Made by a program: the position numbers and the translations under genes
Notes under the pieces: model-generated
Seen by the model: only the letters and a program-made list of their open reading frames with translations
What the model was told of the DNA's origin: nothing
Database searches by the model: none
Shown here: in pieces, positions 43,124-52,522 of the stretch
Numbering within the stretch: position 1 is the stretch's first letter
Layout: each line of letters starts with the position of its first letter
Assembly: GCA_944390575.1 (NCBI GenBank)
Contig: CALXQJ010000001.1
Span: 124,001 to 188,000 of the forward strand
Origin: an uncultured Spirochaetota bacterium
GTDB taxonomy: Bacteria > Spirochaetota > Brachyspiria > Brachyspirales > Brachyspiraceae
DNA length: 64,000 nucleotides
Direction: 5' to 3'

Positions 43124-44002
43124 CTAATTAATATCAACACCATATTCTTTATGTAAATGTTCTAATTCTTCTGTAATATTTTGATATAGTTCTTTAATTT
43201 TCTCTAGCAATGCAGAAGGTTTAGATTTACTGCTTTTACCAGCACCAAATACTTTACTTATTTTTCTTTTAGATAAAATTAACACATTTGCTTTTACTTT
43301 ATAGTCGGGTATAAATCTTGAAGAGCGAAATCCAAGTAATGCTCCCATATAAAGCATGCCCTCATAACCAAAATTATTATCTATATCTGGACCATAACTC
43401 TTTAGCTTATCAAAAGTCTCCTTACCAGTAGCCATATGATCAATAGCATCAGAATAAAGTGTACTTGCCTTATATTGAAAAAATGGAATTAATTTTTCAT
43501 AATTATCATTAGGATACATTTTTGATAAATCTTCTAAAACCCAAGTAAGTCTAATAGAACATAAAGCTTTCTTTAGAGTAGGTGCTGTTTCTTTAGTATG
43601 ATAATGATATCCATCCAAAGCTAAAAAATAACTAGCAGCACCAGATAGTAAATTTCTATTTTTTCTAAAATCTATACCACTACCAAAAAAATCTTCCATA
43701 TACTTTTTACGCTCATCAAGTGAAAACATAATATCTTTCATTCTTTTAGTATCTATACTATTAAAATCTTCAGGGAATGAAGCATATAAACATTCAGGAC
43801 AAACTAATACAACATAAATAAGAGGATAAATAATACCATACTTAGAGCTTTTTTCATACATTCTTCTCAAATCAGTTCTTAACTCACCAGCTATAAGTCT
43901 ACCACCACCTGTAAGTAATGTTTCATGATGAAATTCTGAAGAACATACAGGACATACTCTTGGATTTTTTTCAAAAAAAGATATTTTTAACTCTTCACTC
44001 AT
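43124..44002 (-). CDS. DUF2225 family protein
   Basis: This 292-residue protein has two Cys pairs, CPVC near residues 17-20 and CPECLYA near 69-75, forming a probable zinc site. The intervening DLRRMYEKSSKYGIIYPLIYVVLV pattern is typical of DUF2225. The C-terminal part is helical and ends with a possible coiled coil. The family is common in spirochaetes and Firmicutes and its function is unknown. The gene starts the operon with LptF/G. Confidence 0.8.
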   Translation of the reverse strand: MSEELKISFFEKNPRVCPVCSSEFHHETLLTGGGRLIAGELRTDLRRMYEKSSKYGIIYPLIYVVLVCPECLYASFPEDFNSIDTKRMKDIMFSLDERKKYMEDFFGSGIDFRKNRNLLSGAASYFLALDGYHYHTKETAPTLKKALCSIRLTWVLEDLSKMYPNDNYEKLIPFFQYKASTLYSDAIDHMATGKETFDKLKSYGPDIDNNFGYEGMLYMGALLGFRSSRFIPDYKVKANVLILSKRKISKVFGAGKSSKSKPSALLEKIKELYQNITEELEHLHKEYGVDIN

Positions 44003-44072
44003 ATTCTTATCTTCCTAAACATTTAAAAATATTTTAATATTATAGAAATAATATGTCAAATGAATTATCGAC

Positions 44073-45170
44073 TTATTTTTGTATATCTCTCAAATTAATT
44101 TTGCTTACTCTCAACTCATTAAATAAACTATTGTAATATATAATGTAATAGTATGGATAACGTGCAGAAACAACTCTAAGAATACCGTCTACACTCCCTA
44201 AACGAGATAAATCTAAAGTATTATCTATTGTATAAAAAGAAAGAATATTATTATAATTTCTATAAAAAATAACATTATTAGCCGAATAATCTAAAATAGA
44301 ATTAAAATATAATATATTTTCATTATTTTCAATTATAGTATCATTATAAAAAACTCCATCATAAAACTTCTTACTCAAAATAGAGTTTTTATTCTCTCTA
44401 TTAATATACATAATAGAAAATCTATTATGTGCCTCATAATTTATATCATAATTATTTACATTTTGTATTAATGGGCTTTTATCAAAAAATTTAAACCTTG
44501 TGTTAGTCTTTCTTGAAGCATAAAATATATCTCCAGTATTATATTCTTTAAAAAACATAGTATATCCATCATTTTCAGCAATAGGGTATACACTATCTAC
44601 TAATCTATTTGTATATATGGCTTCTGAAAAAAAATTATATTGAAAAAATCTTGAAACAGAAAGTGTACCTTTATTATCGATAAAAAATAAAATAGGGGAA
44701 TTAAAAACAGAAACTACTAATTTTAAATCTATAATTTTTTTTATTTTACTATCTAAAACTAATGGATAATTCTTAAAGCTACCAGAATTATTATTTGCAT
44801 AATAGATTTTATTATCTTTTGTATATGCTAAATGAATATCATTAGAAACAATATACAATGACACCAAATTCCCAATTCCAGAATCTATAACAGCTTTATT
44901 AAAATTTCCATCTTTACCATAAACATATAAATAAGAATTAATAGTATTATCATAATATGCAAAGTGTAGGGTGTCAGTACTATCAACAAAAGCCTCACTA
45001 ATATAAGGAGGTTTTCTAACAGAAGCAATACTCCAAGTATATACACTTTCAAAACTACTTAAACGATAATAAGTCTCAGAGTTATTATAATTATCAATAG
45101 AATATAAAAATCTATAAGAAGAAATAAAAAATACTATAAATAAAAAATTAACTCTTCTTCTTTTTAACAT
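44073..45170 (-). CDS. Exported protein of unknown function (possible beta-propeller)
   Basis: This 365-residue protein has an N-terminal signal (RRR followed by a hydrophobic stretch, residues 2-25). The rest is rich in Tyr, Asn and Asp with repeated strand-like units such as TLHFAYYDNTINSYLYVYGKD and DIHLAYTKDNKIYYANN. The recurring pattern of aromatic strands every 45 or so residues suggests a beta-propeller, but I cannot name the family. The start overlaps the end of the GlmU-like gene by 23 bases, so translation is coupled. Confidence 0.7.
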   Translation of the reverse strand: MLKRRRVNFLFIVFFISSYRFLYSIDNYNNSETYYRLSSFESVYTWSIASVRKPPYISEAFVDSTDTLHFAYYDNTINSYLYVYGKDGNFNKAVIDSGIGNLVSLYIVSNDIHLAYTKDNKIYYANNNSGSFKNYPLVLDSKIKKIIDLKLVVSVFNSPILFFIDNKGTLSVSRFFQYNFFSEAIYTNRLVDSVYPIAENDGYTMFFKEYNTGDIFYASRKTNTRFKFFDKSPLIQNVNNYDINYEAHNRFSIMYINRENKNSILSKKFYDGVFYNDTIIENNENILYFNSILDYSANNVIFYRNYNNILSFYTIDNTLDLSRLGSVDGILRVVSARYPYYYIIYYNSLFNELRVSKINLRDIQK

Positions 45171-46677
45171 TTTCTACTGTACTCACAGACTCTAATCCCT
45201 CTTCTTTAGGGCGTATAAATCTACACTTTAATACTTTACCATTATCATCAAATATAGCTTTAATATGAGAATAGTAGAATATACAATGCTCTATATAAGC
45301 ATAATCATCAACTATACTACCATATAAATAGCTAACACCTTTTATTAGTACATTTTGTCCAATAATAACAGGATGCTTATCACTACCAGTAACATTTACT
45401 CCACGTTCTAAAATAGTATCTTTTTTAATATGAACATTTCCTTTTATTTGATTAGACTCATATACTTTAACATTATCTTCCAATACAACCTTTTGCTTAT
45501 CTAAACAAGTAAGAAGAACATTATCACCAATATATACATTTTCTCCAAGTTCAATATTACCATCTAATTTAGCACCATTAGAAATGATAACCCCATAATT
45601 AATCTTAACATTCCTACCAATATAAGCACCTTTACCTATATAAATATCAAGTGGTTTTTCATCTTTATCTATTTCAAGAATCTGATTTACTATACTCTCA
45701 TCAATGAAAAAATCATCAGCATCAGCAATAGTAATTATATTTTTTAATTTATTATAAATATTATGACGAGCAATACCTTCCATCTCTTTTAATACAGTCT
45801 TATCATTAAAACCTAAAACAACCCTATGATCTTTAGGCATATAAGTAGATATAGAAAGATTATTATCTATAAATATTTCTATTAAATCAGTTAAATACAA
45901 TTCATTTTGAGCATTATTAGCCTTTAATTCTTCTATTAAGTTTCTTAAAGGCTCCATCTTAAATCCATAAATACCAGCAACATACTCATTAAAGTCTTCT
46001 AACAATTCATCTTTCTCATAAGAATACTTTTCATCTCTATATTCTTTATATAATTTCTCATCATCCTTCATTGCAAGTATATCTTTATACTCAATAACCC
46101 CTACAACTTCTCCTAATTCTTTTTTCTTATAAAGACTAGGTGTTCCATTATATGTAAGCCCTCTGCTTCTTAATATTCTACCATAATAATTAGAACCTTT
46201 AGGGCCATCATATAATGCTGTCATTACTATCATATCAGTTTTAGACTTTTTAAACTCTTCACTAAACTCTCTCATAGTATCAGCATCAATAAGTCCCATA
46301 TCTGCATATAAAACATAACAATACTTAATATTATCTAAATTACTCTTTTCAAGACCAATCTTTACAGCATGACCAGTACCATTTTGTTCTTCTTGATAAG
46401 CAAAATGAGTATGAGGCTTCTTTCCTATAGCATTAGCAACATCCAAAGCCTTAATACCAACAACTATGGTAACATTACTCTTAGAAATTCCATTTTCAAC
46501 AGCAAGTCTAACTCTCTCTATACTAGGAACTCCCCATATAGTATGAAGCATTTTAGATGTAGAACTTCTTATTCTCTTTCCATGCCCAGCAGCAAGTATT
46601 ATGACCAATGTATCATTTTTAGAAAATTTAGAAGATAATTCTGAAAGTTTTTCTTCTATACTTATTTCTTTTTTCAT
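45148..46677 (-). CDS. GlmU-like UDP-N-acetylglucosamine pyrophosphorylase with beta-helix
   Basis: This 509-residue protein opens with the sugar-nucleotidyltransferase loop LAAGHGKRIRSSTSKMLH, then YQEEQNGTGHAV and YADMGLID. These match the uridylyltransferase domain of GlmU, as does NNAQNELYLTDLIEI. The C-terminal part has hexapeptide repeats (IGKGAYIGRNVKI, IELGENVYIGDNV). The acetyltransferase active-site block of bifunctional GlmU (catalytic His and the GAGTITCNYDG loop) is not recognisable, so this enzyme may only make UDP-GlcNAc or a related nucleotide sugar. A separate acetyltransferase would then be required. Confidence 0.8.
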   Translation of the reverse strand: MKKEISIEEKLSELSSKFSKNDTLVIILAAGHGKRIRSSTSKMLHTIWGVPSIERVRLAVENGISKSNVTIVVGIKALDVANAIGKKPHTHFAYQEEQNGTGHAVKIGLEKSNLDNIKYCYVLYADMGLIDADTMREFSEEFKKSKTDMIVMTALYDGPKGSNYYGRILRSRGLTYNGTPSLYKKKELGEVVGVIEYKDILAMKDDEKLYKEYRDEKYSYEKDELLEDFNEYVAGIYGFKMEPLRNLIEELKANNAQNELYLTDLIEIFIDNNLSISTYMPKDHRVVLGFNDKTVLKEMEGIARHNIYNKLKNIITIADADDFFIDESIVNQILEIDKDEKPLDIYIGKGAYIGRNVKINYGVIISNGAKLDGNIELGENVYIGDNVLLTCLDKQKVVLEDNVKVYESNQIKGNVHIKKDTILERGVNVTGSDKHPVIIGQNVLIKGVSYLYGSIVDDYAYIEHCIFYYSHIKAIFDDNGKVLKCRFIRPKEEGLESVSTVENVKKKKS

Positions 46678-46710
46678 TATAAGAAATCCTCCAGTATTAT
46701 AAAAATAGAA

Positions 46711-47190
46711 TTATTCTTTTTTTAGAGAAGTTACTCTTTTAAATACAGGCTTCTTTATATTAAGAGCATTAGAGTAAAATTGTTCTTTTATAGAAGTATC
46801 TGTATTATCATTTGTTTTATTATTAAAATTATTAATAGCATTAAGTCCATTTTGTATAGATTTTCTCTTTTTCACATCTTCTGTAAAACTACTATCTTCA
46901 TCAAGCCATTTTCTTAATACTTTAATTACAGATTTTGATAGAGAATCAAGTTTCGATTTTGCACGAATATTTCCACCTAAGTTAGAATCTTCTTTTAAGA
47001 TAAACTTATATAATTGCATTGCTTTTATAATATTTTTTTTTTCAAAATTATAATAATCTGCAATCTTTTCTATACCGGCAAAATAGTTAGCAGTTATATA
47101 ACATCTATAGGCAGAATCTATATCCTTATTATTAAAAAGCTCATTACCTTTTCTTATTAGAGCTATTTTTGTAGATTCATCTATTTTCAT
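46711..47190 (-). CDS. Unknown small helical protein
   Basis: This protein of 159 residues starts MKIDESTKIALIRKGNELFN. A longer frame with a TTG start exists, but that TTG is part of a -35 box (see 47201-47229), so the ATG at 47190 is used. The N-terminal half looks like one or two TPR-type helix pairs (DSAYRCYITANYFAGIEKIA), and the C-terminus is basic. The family is not recognised. It precedes the GlmU-like gene by about 34 bases and probably leads its operon. Confidence 0.65.
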   Translation of the reverse strand: MKIDESTKIALIRKGNELFNNKDIDSAYRCYITANYFAGIEKIADYYNFEKKNIIKAMQLYKFILKEDSNLGGNIRAKSKLDSLSKSVIKVLRKWLDEDSSFTEDVKKRKSIQNGLNAINNFNNKTNDNTDTSIKEQFYSNALNIKKPVFKRVTSLKKE

Positions 47191-47200
47191 AATACTACTA

Positions 47201-47229
47201 ATTATACTATATAAAATCTTAAACTTCAA
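47201..47229 (-). promoter_or_regulatory. Consensus promoter giving a near-leaderless mRNA
   Basis: On the minus strand, TTGAAG (47229-47224) and a perfect TATAAT (47206-47201) are 17 bases apart. Only ten bases separate the -10 box from the ATG at 47190, so the transcript would begin within about four bases of the start codon. Confidence 0.7.
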
Positions 47230-47320
47230 GTAATAGATTTTTTTTAATAATAAATATTTACATATATATTATTTATTGTTAAAATAAAAGCATATCTAAA
47301 AGGTAGATGGTATAAAACAT

Positions 47321-48412
47321 ATGAAAAAACTATTGATGATTATATTAGCTCTTTCTATATTATCTTGTAATAATAAAAATAATCAAAATATACAATATAT
47401 AAATCAAGGTAATAATGAAACTATAAATTATTATAATGTTATATATTTAGCAAATACAAATTCTGGAGAATATGTAAATGCTGAAATATCTTATGATAAT
47501 ACTAATAATTTAGGATACATAATATACTCAGATACTAATCAAGATACTGTTTTATACAACATAGAAAAAATAGGTGAAATAGATGAAGGCAGTATATATG
47601 CAAAATCAACAGATAATAGAATATTAGAAGGAAATCTACCTAGTATATCATATACATTTAAAGCTAAAATTGATGGAATGGAACATTACTTCAACACTGT
47701 AAATACAAATATTAAAGAAATAAATATTATAGAATATTCTTTTTCTGATACATCTACAAATAATAAAGAAGATAGAAGTTTTAATTATAAAAACTCTATT
47801 TTTATTATAAAAAATGATAAAAATGATAATATTATAAACAAAATAAATATGGATATAAATAAACATTTCAATATAAAAGATGTATCTATTCTAAATGATG
47901 ATTCAAAAAGAAATGATATATATACATACATAAAAAGAGATATGGAAAATGAGTATAATATATGGAACAATGAACAGAACATATATAATATGGAAATATT
48001 AGCAAATAGATATGCTATAGACTATATAAGTGATGATATAATATCAATTAATAATTTTGTATACAAATACTCAGGTGGTGCACATGGTAATTACTCTACA
48101 ATATATAAAGTATATTCTCTAAAAACTGGGGATAAAATTAATATAGAAGATATTATCATAGATGTAAATAATCAAGATTTAATAAATATAATCAAACAAA
48201 AACTACTACAAATTAGAGATAATAAATTATACTTTAATTTAGATGATATTTCTCTTGAAGGAAATAATTTTTATATAACAGCTAAAGGTATAGTTTTTAC
48301 TTGGGGTATATATGAAATAGCACCATACTCAGAAGGAGAAACTAGAATATTGTTATCTAAAAATGAAATAAACAATTTCCTTAAAGAAGAATATAAAAGT
48401 ATAATTAAATAA
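47321..48412 (+). CDS. Lipoprotein with DUF3298-like domain
   Basis: This 363-residue protein has a lipoprotein signal (KKLLMIILALSILSC, Cys at 16). The C-terminal third contains NNFVYKYSGGAHGNYSTIYKVYSL followed by LKTGDKINIEDI, the GGAHG motif of DUF3298/RsiV-type domains. The preceding residues resemble the DUF4163 half that usually accompanies it. RsiV-like proteins bind lysozyme or peptidoglycan-related ligands in Firmicutes. In lipoproteins such as this one the role is unknown. The start is supported by an AGGTAG element and by the signal peptide. Confidence 0.75.
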   Translation: MKKLLMIILALSILSCNNKNNQNIQYINQGNNETINYYNVIYLANTNSGEYVNAEISYDNTNNLGYIIYSDTNQDTVLYNIEKIGEIDEGSIYAKSTDNRILEGNLPSISYTFKAKIDGMEHYFNTVNTNIKEINIIEYSFSDTSTNNKEDRSFNYKNSIFIIKNDKNDNIINKINMDINKHFNIKDVSILNDDSKRNDIYTYIKRDMENEYNIWNNEQNIYNMEILANRYAIDYISDDIISINNFVYKYSGGAHGNYSTIYKVYSLKTGDKINIEDIIIDVNNQDLINIIKQKLLQIRDNKLYFNLDDISLEGNNFYITAKGIVFTWGIYEIAPYSEGETRILLSKNEINNFLKEEYKSIIK

Positions 48413-48492
48413 TAAAAACTTTACAATAATATATTTAATATTATTAAAATTTTATATTAAAACTCTTTTTTAGAAAAAAAATACTTATTTTA

Positions 48493-48520
48493 TTGATTTT
48501 ATATTAATAATTACTATACT
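48493..48520 (+). promoter_or_regulatory. Promoter of the symporter/alpha-galactosidase operon
   Basis: TTGATT at 48493-48498 and TATACT at 48515-48520 are 16 bases apart. Transcription would start near 48527, just upstream of the operator at 48535-48554. Confidence 0.65.
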
Positions 48521-48534
48521 AAAATTTTATAGGG

Positions 48535-48554
48535 TAATGAAACCGATTACATTA
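48535..48554 (+). promoter_or_regulatory. cre-like / LacI-family operator
   Basis: The central 14 bases (48538-48551, TGAAACCGATTACA) match every fixed position of the catabolite-responsive consensus TGWNANCGNTNWCA. With TAATG and CATTA ends, the element is a 20-base palindrome with two mismatched pairs around a central CG, the hallmark of LacI-family sites. It lies between the promoter and the first gene, where a bound repressor would block elongation. Confidence 0.7.
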
Positions 48555-48581
48555 ATCTAAAATCAATATAGGAGTTTTGAT

Positions 48582-50267
48582 ATGGCTATAATATCTTTTA
48601 TATTCTTTTCTGCATTAGTAGGGATAATTACATTCATAAAAACTAAAAAAAGCAATCTTGCTACTACTGATGGATATTTCCTAGGTGGAAGAAGTTTAAC
48701 ATCTGGTATTATAACAGGCTCATTAATGCTTACAAATTTAAGTGCATTAAATTTTATAGGTATGTCTGCTCAAGCATATTCTCATAATATGTCTGTAATG
48801 GGATGGGAGGTATGTTCTGCTATTATTTTAATTGTAGTAGCATTATTCTTATTACCAAGATATCTAAAACAAGGTATTACTACTATTCCTGAATTTATAG
48901 AAGCAAGATTTGATAAAGGCACTTCAAAATTTATTACTATTTTATTTCTTGTAAGCTATGTTGTAAATGCTTTACCTGTAACATTATATGCTGGATCTGT
49001 AGCTATTAGTGAAATGTTTAGAGTAGAAGAACTTTTAAATATTGGATATGTAGAAAGTATATGGATATGTGGGGCTATTATAGGAAGTGTAGGAGCAATA
49101 TATGCTATTTGTGGTGGACTTAGAGCTGTTGCCATTTCTGATAGTATAAATGGAATTATATTAGTAATATCAGGATTATTAATACCATTTTTTGCATTAT
49201 TATATATGGGAAAAGGAAATATAATAGATGGATTTGAAATGTTAGGAAATATCCCACATAGTAAATTTAATGCTATAGGAAGCAATACTGATCCACTACC
49301 TTTTTCTACATTATTTACAGGACTATTATTAGTAAATCTATATTATTGGGGTACTGATCAGTGTATTATACAAAGAGCATTAGCTGCTGTAAATCTAAAA
49401 GAAGGACAAAAAGGGGTTATTTGGGCTGGTTTCTTTAAGATATTAACACCATTTATTGTAATTATTCCTGGTCTTATGGCTTATGAAATATTTGGAGATA
49501 GTGTACAAAATCCAGATACTGCATATCCAAAATTAGTAAACTTAGTATTACCAACTTCATTAATAGGATTATTTGCTACTGCTATGATTGGTGCTATACT
49601 AAGTTCTTTTAATAGTGTACTTAATAGCGTAGCGACACTATTTGCATTAAACATATATAAACCTATGTTTGGAAAAAATAAAAATGATGATGAAGTAGTA
49701 AAAATAGGAAAGATATTTGCAATTATCATAGCAATAATCGCAATAGTTACTTCACCTTTTATTATGTATGCTCCTAAGGGATTATTAGATTATTTACAAA
49801 CTATAAATGGTTTTTTTAATGTACCAATATTTACTATCATATTTATGGGATATGTAGCAAAAAGAACTCCTCCAATAGCTGCTAAAATAGCTATTACATT
49901 CTTTGTTATAACTTATGGTATAACACAATTATTTTGGGATACTGGATTACATTTCTTACATATATCTGCTATACTATTTATAATATCTTGTTTAATTATG
50001 TATATAATAGGAAAAATGTATCCTACAAAAGATGAGTTTCATTTGGAAGAAAAACATATTGTAGAAATAAAGCCATGGGATAAGAGATTTAGAGCAAGTG
50101 GTTTTATAATATTTGTAATGGTATCTATGTATATTATTTTTTCACCTATAGGACTTGCTTCTGAAAGTGGATTTAATATAAAAACAATAGTAGCATTAAT
50201 AATAAATGCAATTATATGTTTCATAGGTGCTATATTATTTGAAAAGAAATTTGTAAAGGAGAAATAA
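48582..50267 (+). CDS. Sodium:solute symporter (SSS family), likely sugar uptake
   Basis: This 561-residue membrane protein has about 13-14 helices. The opening DGYFLGGRSLTSGIITGSLMLTNLSALNF is the SSS signature, and GITTIPEFIEARF, CGGLRAVAISDSINGIIL and YYWGTDQCIIQRALAA are further family blocks of the SGLT-type sugar subgroup. With an alpha-galactosidase gene starting one base after its stop, the probable substrates are alpha-galactosides or galactose. A TAGGAG ribosome-binding site precedes the ATG. A LacI-type operator upstream suggests induction by the sugar. Confidence 0.9.
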   Translation: MAIISFIFFSALVGIITFIKTKKSNLATTDGYFLGGRSLTSGIITGSLMLTNLSALNFIGMSAQAYSHNMSVMGWEVCSAIILIVVALFLLPRYLKQGITTIPEFIEARFDKGTSKFITILFLVSYVVNALPVTLYAGSVAISEMFRVEELLNIGYVESIWICGAIIGSVGAIYAICGGLRAVAISDSINGIILVISGLLIPFFALLYMGKGNIIDGFEMLGNIPHSKFNAIGSNTDPLPFSTLFTGLLLVNLYYWGTDQCIIQRALAAVNLKEGQKGVIWAGFFKILTPFIVIIPGLMAYEIFGDSVQNPDTAYPKLVNLVLPTSLIGLFATAMIGAILSSFNSVLNSVATLFALNIYKPMFGKNKNDDEVVKIGKIFAIIIAIIAIVTSPFIMYAPKGLLDYLQTINGFFNVPIFTIIFMGYVAKRTPPIAAKIAITFFVITYGITQLFWDTGLHFLHISAILFIISCLIMYIIGKMYPTKDEFHLEEKHIVEIKPWDKRFRASGFIIFVMVSMYIIFSPIGLASESGFNIKTIVALIINAIICFIGAILFEKKFVKEK

Positions 50268-50268
50268 T

Positions 50269-52476
50269 ATGAATATTATTTTTAATGAAAAAACTAAAGA
50301 ATTTCATTTATATAATGATTATATTAGTTATATTTTCACTATATTAGAAAATAATCAACTAGGTCAATTATATTTTGGAAAAAGAATAATACATAAAGAC
50401 TCATTTGAGTATATGTTAGAAATTAGATCTTGTAGTTTAACTTGCTGTACTTTTAAAAATAATCTTCATTTTTCATTAGAGACAATAAAACAAGAATACC
50501 CAGCATATGGAACAGGAGATTTTAGAGATCCTGCATATAAGATTACACAAGAAAATGGAAGTAGTATTACAAATTTTGAATATGTATCACATAATATCTA
50601 TAAAGGTAAAAAAAAGTTAGAAAATCTTCCTGCAACTTATGCTAATGAAGATGATGTTATGACTTTGGATATTACTTTATCAGACAAACTTATAAATGCT
50701 GAAATAGTATTATCATATAGCATATTTAAAAATATACCTATAATAACAAGAAATGTTAAGTTTATAAACAATAGTAATGACACATTAAAACTAGATAGAG
50801 CAATGTCATTATCTTTAGATTTACCAGACTACGACTTTGAAATGATACAGCTAAATGGTGCTTGGAGTAGGGAAAGACATATACATAAAAGAAAATTAGA
50901 AAAAGGAATACAATCTATAGGAAGTTTACGTGGTGCAAGTAGTGCATCTTCAAATCCATTTATAGCATTAAAAAGAGAAAATACTAATGAGAATAATGGA
51001 GAATGCTATGGTTTTAGCATTATTTATAGTGGTAATTTCTTAGCACAAGTAGAGGTTGATTCTTATGATACTAGTAGGGTATTATTAGGTATACATCCTG
51101 AAGAATTTTCTTGGAAATTAGAAGGAAAAGAATCATTTCAAACTCCAGAAGCTATAATGGTATATAGTGATAATGGTACTAATGATATGAGTCAATCTTT
51201 TCATAATTTATTTAATAATCATTTAGTAAGAGGTATATGGAAAAATAATAAAAGACCTATACTCATTAATAATTGGGAAGCTACTTATTTTGATTTTACA
51301 GAAGAGAAAATAGAAACTTTGGCAAAAAAAGCAAAAGAACTTGGAATAGAATTATTTGTATTGGATGATGGATGGTTTGGCGAGAGAGATGATGACTATA
51401 GATCTTTAGGTGATTGGGATGTTTATGAGAAAAAACTACCTAATGGTATATCTGGATTATCTAAAAAAATAAATGAGATAGGATTAAAATTTGGACTTTG
51501 GTTTGAACCTGAGATGGTTAATGAAATTAGTAAATTATACGAATCTCATCCTGAATGGACTATTGCAACTCCAAATAGAAATAAATCTCATGGTAGAAAT
51601 CAATATGTGTTAGATTTTTCTAATAATGAAGTTGTTGATTATATATTTAATAAAATGGATGCTATATTATCTTCTGCAAATATAGAATATATAAAATGGG
51701 ATATGAATAGAAATATTACAGAAGCATATTCTAACAAATTAGATAAAAGTAGACAAAAAGAATTCTTCCATAGATATATTTTAGGTGTATACTCATTATA
51801 TGAAAGATTAATAGAAAAATATCCTAATATATTATTTGAGTCTTGTGCATCTGGTGGTGGAAGATTTGATGCTGGACTATTATACTATGCTCCACAAACT
51901 TGGTGTAGTGATAATACTGATGCTATAGAAAGATTAGAAATTCAATACGGTACAACAATGCTATATCCTATATCATCTATAGGTTCACATGTATCAGCAA
52001 TTCCAAATCATCAAGTACTTAGAAATACACCTATAAAAACAAGAGCAAATGTAGCATATTTTGGAACTTTTGGATATGAACTTGATTTAAATAAATTATC
52101 AAAAGAAGAATTAGAAGAAATAAAAGAACAAATTAATTTCTTTAATGAAAATAGAGATGTTATTCAGTATGGAGATTTTTATAGATTAAAAAGAAATTAT
52201 AAAAATATTTATAGCTGGATGTCTGTAAGCAAAGACAAATCAAAAGCAGTTGTTGCATATTATAAAGTATTAGCAAGTCCAAATCCAAGTTTAAAAAAGA
52301 TAAAACTATCAGGATTAGATTATAGTGCAAATTACTATTGTAAAGAAAAAGATCTAACTTTCTCTGGTAGTGAATTAATGAATTATGGTCTACCTTGCGA
52401 AATACAATTTACAGGTTCTGTAGGTATAGATAAAGGAGATTTTACTTCTTATATTTATACATTAATAAAAAAATAA
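50269..52476 (+). CDS. Alpha-galactosidase (glycoside hydrolase family 36)
   Basis: This 735-residue enzyme of the RafA/AgaA/MelA-like GH36 group hydrolyses terminal alpha-1,6-galactose from melibiose, raffinose and related sugars. An N-terminal beta-sandwich is followed by a barrel with LFVLDDGWFGERDDDYRSLGDW. The nucleophile Asp is in YIKWDMNRNITE and the acid/base Asp in TWCSDNTDAIERL. SCASGGGRFDAG is also diagnostic. There is no signal peptide, so it acts in the cytoplasm on imported sugar. It overlaps the symporter unit closely (GAAATAATATG junction). Confidence 0.95.
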   Translation: MNIIFNEKTKEFHLYNDYISYIFTILENNQLGQLYFGKRIIHKDSFEYMLEIRSCSLTCCTFKNNLHFSLETIKQEYPAYGTGDFRDPAYKITQENGSSITNFEYVSHNIYKGKKKLENLPATYANEDDVMTLDITLSDKLINAEIVLSYSIFKNIPIITRNVKFINNSNDTLKLDRAMSLSLDLPDYDFEMIQLNGAWSRERHIHKRKLEKGIQSIGSLRGASSASSNPFIALKRENTNENNGECYGFSIIYSGNFLAQVEVDSYDTSRVLLGIHPEEFSWKLEGKESFQTPEAIMVYSDNGTNDMSQSFHNLFNNHLVRGIWKNNKRPILINNWEATYFDFTEEKIETLAKKAKELGIELFVLDDGWFGERDDDYRSLGDWDVYEKKLPNGISGLSKKINEIGLKFGLWFEPEMVNEISKLYESHPEWTIATPNRNKSHGRNQYVLDFSNNEVVDYIFNKMDAILSSANIEYIKWDMNRNITEAYSNKLDKSRQKEFFHRYILGVYSLYERLIEKYPNILFESCASGGGRFDAGLLYYAPQTWCSDNTDAIERLEIQYGTTMLYPISSIGSHVSAIPNHQVLRNTPIKTRANVAYFGTFGYELDLNKLSKEELEEIKEQINFFNENRDVIQYGDFYRLKRNYKNIYSWMSVSKDKSKAVVAYYKVLASPNPSLKKIKLSGLDYSANYYCKEKDLTFSGSELMNYGLPCEIQFTGSVGIDKGDFTSYIYTLIKK

Positions 52477-52484
52477 ATAATAAA

Positions 52485-52522
52485 AAATGTGCTAATTATA
52501 ATAAGAAATAGTTAGCACATTT
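52485..52522. terminator. Bidirectional terminator between the galactosidase and uvrA genes
   Basis: A perfect 11-base stem (52485-52495 with 52512-52522) has a 16-base loop. The A-tract to its left becomes a U-tract in the uvrA transcript. The right arm touches the uvrA stop codon. Confidence 0.75.

Noticed and set aside
48421-48450. AT-only inverted repeat after the DUF3298 lipoprotein gene
   Set aside because: An eight-base stem of A and T alone, with no T-tract, is expected by chance at this base composition.
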